A stretch of 64,000 nt of DNA from Hyparrhenia diplandra (lineage: Eukaryota; Streptophyta; Magnoliopsida; Poales; Poaceae). Below, piece after piece: positions 57,806-64,000 of the stretch. Where the stretch lies: the NCBI GenBank assembly GCA_015847255.1, contig JADLZK010010164.1, positions 62,001 through 126,000 on the forward strand, given 5' to 3'. Under the pieces are notes generated by a model. It searched no databases, had not been told where the DNA came from, and saw nothing but the letters and a program-made list of their open reading frames with translations. Both the position numbers and the translations under genes were made by a program. The number at the start of each line of letters is the position of its first letter. The stretch's first letter is position 1.

Positions 57806-59528
57806 GTTGTAAAAGAGGGGTTTCTCTTGTTGTCAAGCTCCTCTGGAAGCATTTTGCCCGGAAGGCTCCAATCGAAATAGTAGAGGAGCCGTGCCACGAT
57901 GAGCTCCAGTGTTGCCACCCCGAAGCTCAAGCCTGGACACATCCTTCGCCCACTACCGAATGGCAAGTGATAAAATTCTGAACCTTTGTAATCACAGGTA
58001 GTGTTCTCAAATCTTGCTGGTCTGAACTCCTCAGGATTGTCCCAATACTTTGGGTCCCTTGCCATTGCCCATGCATTGATCACCACCATAGAACCTTTGG
58101 TGACCTCGTACCCACCGATGTCACAGGTCTTCTGGCATAGATGCGGTACAAGCAGGGGAAGAATCGGGTGAAGCCGCAGTGTCTCCATGATGACCAGCCT
58201 TGTGTAGTGTAGCTTGTCCATATGAGACTCTTGACGACTTGGGATTACGTTGTGGAAAGCTTCACGCACCTCTGCCTGTGCCTTCACCATCTCTCTCGGA
58301 TGTTTCATGAGCTCGGACATGACCCACTCAGCTAAAGCTGAACTTGTTTCCGACCCTCCTGTGAATATATCCTGCACACAAATACAGTTGACAGAAAAAC
58401 CAATCAAAATCATGTTGGAGGAAAACCCGTTGCTCACACCGCGGTACATGTAAGTTACAACTTTGAGTTTAAAACCAAAGATTCATAAATTTCAGATTAG
58501 CGTGTGGCCAAAGTTCAGTTCGGATCGGAGTTGCATTTAGGTAGAGAGTAGACATATAATAATAATAACCTCTAATGGATCTGGACTTACAAATATCATG
58601 GCCTTGATGTTGACGTTGTTGAAAGGGAAATCAAGCTCCTCCTCGTCCCGGATCCTCAGCATGCAGTTCACAAGATTATCTTTTGCAGCCACGTCCTCTC
58701 CTCCGGGTCCACAACTATGGACCATCCCTCCTTCCTCCTTGCTTCACAGTCCTCGATCATCTTGTCGAACATTTCATCGAGCTGCCAGTGCGCCCTCCGC
58801 ATCCGGCGTCTCATCCCGGTGACAACATCGACGATCCACAGGGACGGGAAGACGTCCGAGAGGCAGAACCCGAAGCTATGGCTCAGCACCACGGCGACCG
58901 CCGAATGGAACTGCTCCTTGCGCTCTTGGCTGCACACGTCGCCGAACGTCGCCTGTCCGGCGATGGAGTTGGTGCACGAAACCAGCAGCTTGCCAATGTT
59001 CACGGTGGCTTTATCTCTGCCGGCGGTGGTGGCACGGATCTCAGCAACCATGGACATGGTCTCGCTGTCCCTGATCGGTGCCAGCTGCCTGACCTTGTGC
59101 TTGCTGAGGAGCTGGAGCACGGAGAGCTTGCGCAGCGCCCGCCAGTAGTCGCCGTACGGCGAGAAGGCGAGGTCGAGGGTGCCGTAGCCGATGATCTCCG
59201 CGGCGATCAGCGCCGGGCGCGAGGCGAAGTTGACGTCGTTGGTCTGGAGAACCTCCTGAGCTGCGGCCGGCGAGGAGACCACGACGGTGTCGATCTGTCC
59301 CAGCCGCAGGTACATCACCGGCCCGTGCTTCTTGGCGAGATCACGGAGGACGACCTGGGGATACGAGGTCATCATGTGGTGGATGCTGCCCACGAAGGGG
59401 ATGGCCCATGGCCCTGGTGGCCGCCGTTTCGTGGAGTTGGCTCTCGCACTGTGCCTGTAGGATGATACAATGATCAGCTGCGAGAAGAGAAACAGGAAGA
59501 CGACGAGGGCGAGTCCACACATCTCCAT
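57748..59528 (-). pseudogene. cytochrome P450, CYP71 clan, CYP99A-like; frameshift and altered C-terminus
   Basis: Exon 1 is 59528-58591 and exon 2 is 58371-57748, separated by a GT-AG intron at the conserved site before the I-helix. An N-terminal anchor (LALVVFLFLFSQLIIV) and the hinge PPGPW are followed by YWRALRK (C-helix), GGSETSS (I-helix), ETLRLHP (K-helix), EEFRPARFE and an intact haem motif FGSGRRMCPG. Exon 1 is 938 bases, one short of a whole number of codons. The frame breaks at 58705-58709, in a run of C (minus), between SIVVDP and the well-conserved GGEDVAAKDNLVNCMLRIRD. Past PEELD the family's last 25-30 residues (including substrate recognition site 6) are missing and are replaced by repeat-encoded sequence. 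If the one-base deletion is an assembly error the gene could be expressed, but with a changed C-terminus. Paralogue of 1213-2891 and of the relic at 44437. Confidence 0.88.
58372..58590 (-). other. intron of P450-2
   Basis: Donor GTAAGT after ...ATGATATTT and acceptor TGTGTGCAG before GATATATTC, the same position and phase as in the 1213-2891 gene. Confidence 0.88.
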
Positions 59529-59565
59529 GGATGTTTATGGTCATCACGATACGAGATTACATTCA

Positions 59566-59574
59566 CATATATAG
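59566..59574 (-). promoter_or_regulatory. TATA box of P450-2
   Basis: CTATATATG on the minus strand about 40 bases before the ATG at 59528, implying a very short leader. Confidence 0.5.
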
Positions 59575-59576
59575 AT

Positions 59577-60016
59577 GTGAATCTAGTTTAAACTCCACTT
59601 GTACAGCTTCCGAACAATACGGAATGTGTTGATTACAGAAATTAACCTTTTGTTATCTTAGCTTTTCCCTGATCTATATGCCGTCCAAGCCGGAAAGAAA
59701 AAGATGGAGAGGATCGAGTCCTAATCCTGATTTGCTTTCTATATAAGTTTTTGCCAATCTCTTATGACCCCGCTTGTCCATTGGTCACAAAATCTGGCGA
59801 TTGCAGCACACGTGGCTAGCAGATGCTAACACTGGTGTCTTGAGGCGGCTAGCAGTGATGTTTTAGTATTCCTCCCCAATCTCGAGGCACTTAGTGGTGC
59901 TAAACAGATGTCCCTAGCAACCAAATTTTAATCCTGCTCTGTACATCTTCTCCTCACCCATCTGCTAACATGGTCTCGAGTCTAGCAGCAGTATTTTTAT
60001 CCTGGCCAAGTGTACA
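59577..60016 (-). repeat. P450-2 upstream region, copy A of a duplication
   Basis: Shares with 60514-61110, in the same orientation and order, GCTTCCGAACAATACGGAAT, GCTTTTCCCTGATCTATAT, CGCTTGTCCATTGGTCACAA, CCTCCCCAATCTCGAGGCAC and TCGAGTCTAGCAGCAGTATT. Confidence 0.92.
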
Positions 60017-60513
60017 TCTTTTGTTTGGTTTAGCAGCACCGTCAAATGCGGGTGACCTCTTTGAGTGATGGACTAAAATTGCAAACAAAAAAGTAAATTC
60101 ATTGTTATTAACGGCAGCTGCAGGTTTACTTTGGGCAATTTGGATAACAAAGAAACGAAGTGGTTTTTGATAAATGTAGACCAAAATCTTTTTTGCAGGT
60201 GCTATTCGGGGAACACATTGGCTACGTCGGTGAGCAAATCTACAGCTGGCTGAAGATCAGCGTGACCAGCTAGTACAGCCGGGCAGTACATTGAAACTTC
60301 GTCACTGTAGTTTTTTAGTTCAAGAGGATGGCTATCTACAAGATTTATTGGTCATATTTAGATCAAACCGTGTTTTGTTTCTTGTTCATTCAATTCTGGC
60401 TAGGCGATGTTTAGTGAGAGCGTTTGGTGCTCGAACTTTTTTATAATAATTGGCCTGATTCTATCTCGCGATAGATGAAGCCGGATTTTATATCCATTAT
60501 CTAAAAAAAAGAG
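60017..60513 (+). mobile_element. possible LINE/retroposon tail with exon-like piece
   Basis: Ends CGCGATAGATGAAGCCGGAT...CCATTATCTAAAAAAAA, a 3' tail resembling grass LINE ends, with an A run at 60503-60510. Upstream, after an acceptor-like TTTTTTGCAG, 60199-60273 reads FGEHIGYVGEQIYSWLK and then a stop, which looks like a terminal exon of an unidentified gene. It separates the two promoter copies. Confidence 0.4.
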
Positions 60514-61110
60514 GTGAATCTAGTTAAAACTCCACTAGCTAGGTGCAGTGAAACTGCCCAAGTACAGCTTCCGAACAATACGGAATGTGTTGATTACAGA
60601 AATTAACCTTTTTTTATATATTAGCTTTTCCCTGATCTATATACCGTCCAAAGCCGGAAGGAAAAAAAGAGGGAGAGGATCGAGTCATAATCCTGATTGC
60701 TTTCTATAGAAGTTTTTGCCAAACTCTTATGATCTGGACGGAGAAAAATTGTGCTGCCACATTTGTAGCATATAATAGCGAGTCTTGAGGATATATTTAA
60801 CGAGGATAAATTCAGTGTTAAATAGGATAACCCTCTGGTTACATTTCTTTTTAAAAAGGAACTAGGAAATACAGTTAGATCCCGCTTGTCCATTGGTCAC
60901 AAAATCCGGCGATTGCAGCACAGGTGGCTAGCAGTGATGTTTTAGTATTCCTCCCCAATCTCGAGGCACTTCTTCTTCCCACCCATCTGCTAAACAGATG
61001 TCCCTAGCTAGCAACCAAATTTTAATCCTGCTCTGTACTTCTTCTTCCCACCCATCTGCTAACATTGTCTCGAGTCTAGCAGCAGTATTTTTATCCTGGC
61101 CAAGTGTACA
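60514..61110 (-). repeat. P450-2 upstream region, copy B of a duplication
   Basis: Second copy of 59577-60016, with an insertion of about 145 bases (about 60733-60880) between TTATGATC and CCCGCTTGTCC. Confidence 0.92.
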
Positions 61111-61343
61111 ATTCCTGCAGGGAATCCGTATAACAAATATGGTCAACGACTATATGTACCTAGCAGCCGTATTTTATTCGTTATTGGTAAGACTAAATTG
61201 ATTTTCATTCGTCTATTAGAGACATCTGAGGAACTGAGCCTCACTCAACATGTTTATCGTAAAGGGGACATGCAGCCCATTTTGCGGCCAGACCCAGACA
61301 AATTATCAGGCCAACAGATTATTAGGGGATTAATTCTGCAGTG

Positions 61344-61386
<43 letters not shown>

Positions 61387-61461
61387 ACAAGGTTCTTCAG
61401 TGCAGTTGACTGTTCTCAGATTCATATGCATGCTTGCTGCACTTGGATGGCCTTCGGTCAA
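61111..61461. other. intergenic with long T run
   Basis: A run of about 39 T lies at 61347-61385, probably the poly-A tail of a minus-strand retroposon. No gene; the Lys-rich minus frame here is only this run. Confidence 0.6.
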
Positions 61462-61466
61462 GTATG

Positions 61467-63813
61467 TGCCAACACATGGTTGATTTAGGTCACATGTGTT
61501 TAGTTTTGTGATCGAGTGATTGTCAACAAATAACATTTTAATCCTATTTTCTTTTATTCTTTATGCTTCGGGTTATGTTCACCGGCACACGTGGAGTGTG
61601 TCGAAGACGATTCTTGGTTCGTGTTGTACAAGTGTGGAGCTCGGAGATGGTAGCTGACGGCGAGGTGAAGGGGCCAAGGAGGACGCGTCCGGGCCGACGG
61701 ATCGCGGAGGTGAAGGACGGACGAGGGAGGCTTGGACCGAGGGACCGGATCGCCGGGTGGCTAGCCATGGTGGCTGACATCTAGGACATCGACGAATGCA
61801 AGAGGACGTGGCGGGACCATGTCGATCGGGTCAAGACGGGCGAAGCGCGCAGAGCAGAGCGGGGAGCTCGGATGACTTGGCGACTTCGGGCGGTCAAGAC
61901 GGCGATGACACGCGTGTCGAGGAGGTTTGGTGGTTTGTCCTCAAAACCATCGGGCGCTGGTTTTCGTGGTTTGGGCCTCAAAACCATGGGTGCGGGTTTG
62001 GTGGTTTGGGCCTCAAAATCATCGGTGGGTTTCACGGGTTTGGGCCTCAAAACCCGGGCGTTCCGGTGGACGGAAGGGACGGCACGTGGCGGCATCCGGG
62101 AGATTGCGTGGAGCAAGGCTGCAGATGAGGAGGCGCGGTGGTCGCCGGATCAAATTATCTCGAGTTGGACTAAATTAGCCTTAGGGTTAGCGGTTCGCTC
62201 ATATGTATCTAGGGGTAGTTTGGGAAAGAGGATTTCAGACTATATGTTTTGGATGACAGCCTCCTCCCTCTTTGCCTCTCCCATTTTCGTTTTTATTTTT
62301 TCCTCTCATTTTTAGGGTTCTTGTTTAGAGGTCCAAGAACCAAAATTTATGTGGATTTGTGCTGTGATTTTTCGTTCGTAGGAAGAGTGGCCCTAAGTCC
62401 ACTCATGCCCTCTGGGATTTTTCATATGGAGCTGTGATTTTGTCTCTGTGATTTTCGTCCTCCTGTGTTCCTGCTTTCCCCTCTTTTCGTTCGTGCTCAA
62501 ATTCTTTGATTCACGGCGATTTAGTTTAATTTGCTGAATGATTTTCTAGGAGTATCCTGCTGTGACCCTCGTGAATCAGTGTGCTTAGTTTGAGAGCTTG
62601 GGATTTTGTTTCCTGCGATTTACTTGAAGTTTTGGATCTGGGCTATCGTTCGTCTCTGTTCTTGCTTCAGCTCTGTGTTCGTGACTTTTCCCATGGAAGC
62701 TGAGTGGAGGGAAGTCCCACCTGCAGTGCTACCAACGCCTAGCGCTTAGGCGCTCTGCGTGCTCTCTTGAGCAGCGCTGATCTCTGGTCAAGGATCCCGT
62801 ATGCTCGAGATAAAAGTCCGGTTGTTGGGTTTCTGTTCTTCAGTTCATCCGCTCGGCCAATTTCTCTTGTGCGGATTAGCACCAGTTGCTCGACCGTGAG
62901 ATCTCGTCATAGCAGGATTGTTGTTCCCCAGCACCGAGTACCTCTGATAGCGTGCAGCAGGTTCTCGTCAGGTTTCAGCTCGAGCGTTGCATCTTTCTCA
63001 AGGTAAACAGCAGGCACCAGCTTCGTTAATTGACAAGGTAAAGCAAATCAAATCTCTCACGTAACTCCTTTCTCTTGTATCCATGAATTGGTACTTTTAG
63101 CAATCCAATTTGAGCAGCAGCAGCATGCACCTAGATGTTTGAGCCTTGATCTGAATTATTTTTCTTTGGACTGCTCCTCGGCTGGCAAGCTGCAACTTCC
63201 TGCTAGTTGCTTGTTTTTGATTGGTGCTTAGCTACTAGAGAATTGTTACTGAACAGCAGCTTGTATATGTCTTGGGCATTAATTTTGTGACCAGTCTCTT
63301 TCAAGCTACAGGGAATCAAATATTCTAATCTTGTTTAGCTAGTAGCTTCTCACATAATTTGTTTACTCAAACTGAATGCTAGCTAGTTCAGATTGGTTCT
63401 CAGCATTTCTGATTAGTCGAGTGCCTGCAAGATTATTTTCTATATGGTGATATGCATGAATCTTGCCTGTGAGTTTGTTTCTATGCAGGTTGTAAATTCA
63501 GACGCCAAGGTTTGATTTGTTGGTTTCCACTGAGTTTTGGTTCGGACTCTATTGTTATTTGCAGTGAACTTCTATTTCTCGGTTCTTCCGTGGTTTGATC
63601 GTTTGAGCTCCGATTTGGTCTCTGTTTGTTTCGCTAGTCTTGGTGTGATCAATACTTCGCTAGACATCTTGCTACGAAGTTAGCACGTGTGTTACTCGTC
63701 TCTCTTTTGAGTTTGCTTTTGAGGTTCGGGGTTGAGCCGATGACCCAAAATTGAAAAGGAAAAATCGAGGCGCCCCATTCACCCCCTCTCCGGTCGCCGT
63801 TTTCGGTCCTTCA
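61467..63813 (+). mobile_element. solo LTR, 2.3 kb (TSD GTATG), sister of 14624-16784
   Basis: Starts TGCCAACACATGGTTGATTT and ends CGGTCCTTCA, with GTATG at 61462-61466 and 63814-63818. Collinear with 14624-16784 along most of its length (shared GTTCACCGGCACACGTGGAG, GAGGTTTGGTGGTTTG, GGGTTGAGCCGATGACCCAA). Different TSDs prove two independent insertions of one family rather than segmental duplication. No internal domain. Confidence 0.9.
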
Positions 63814-63818
63814 GTATG

Positions 63819-64000
63819 AATGCATCTACAACTGTACATAATGTAATATTGGAAGGGTAAAACACTTGACAGTTTGGACTTGATTGATCAATATAATGAT
63901 GATAACACGTTAAATTATTCAATAAGTACCATCTTTGTGCGTGAAAATTTTCATGTGCCGAAACATGTGCCATGGCGCAAATGCGGAGTAGATCAGTAGG
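63819..64000. other. window end, nothing recognised
   Basis: AT-rich DNA without a supported feature. Confidence 0.4.

Noticed and set aside
61330..61536. Lys-rich minus-strand frame
   Set aside because: Created by a 39-base homopolymer run.

Overview
This window is plant nuclear DNA from a grass, probably a panicoid (inference). The evidence is GC-rich two-exon CYP71-clan P450 genes, CACTA transposons with grass-type GCCGAGTGC or CCGTGGCGGGC subterminal repeats, and nested Copia and Gypsy LTR elements. Most of the 64 kb is transposon sequence. The host component is a sparse set of cytochrome P450 genes and gene relics. No bacterial-type operon, CRISPR array, rRNA or tRNA gene was recognised.

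Layout. 1-355 is the end of a CACTA element. 1213-2891 is an apparently intact two-exon P450 resembling CYP99A/CYP71 (+). 3480-4540 is a small inverted-repeat element carrying a carboxylesterase fragment. 4839-7137 is a solo LTR (TSD CCCAG) inside a foldback-like element. 8306 to about 11460 is a CACTA derivative with the tail of a TNPA-like gene. 11721-12204 is a long imperfect inverted repeat just upstream of a frameshifted CYP85-clan (CYP728/716-like) P450 pseudogene at 12454-14029. 14624-16784 is a solo LTR (TSD GGTAT). 16925-20417 is a complete but apparently non-autonomous LTR element on the minus strand (TSD ATGGG). 20603-34875 is a Gypsy-type element on the minus strand (TSD CCGAA) that carries an antisense gene; its 3' LTR is split by a full-length but disabled Copia element at 20856-30654 (TSD ACATC).

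34.9-43.2 kb holds tandem repeats, several CACTA elements (38640-39465 has TSD TGT) and a MULE-like element at 41444-43171 with a perfect 11-bp TSD. 43845-45640 is a P450 exon-1 relic between inverted arms of about 465 bp. 45909-51644 is a decayed Copia element on the minus strand (TSD GCACC). 52254-54738 is a multi-exon, probably transposon-derived gene on the minus strand. 56241-56979 is a solo LTR (TSD CCGGG). 57748-59528 is a second CYP99A-like P450 (-) with a frameshift and a replaced C-terminus; its promoter region is duplicated upstream. 61467-63813 is a second copy of the 14.6-kb solo LTR family (TSD GTATG).

How it fits together. Three copies of one P450 subfamily (intact, damaged, relic) plus a different P450 relic suggest a specialised-metabolism P450 locus expanded by duplication and then diluted and broken by transposons. 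CYP99A enzymes act in diterpenoid phytoalexin (momilactone) biosynthesis in rice, but no terpene synthase is visible here, so a cluster function is only a hypothesis. Several frameshifts are single-base changes, many in homopolymers, so assembly error must be excluded before calling some of these genes dead.
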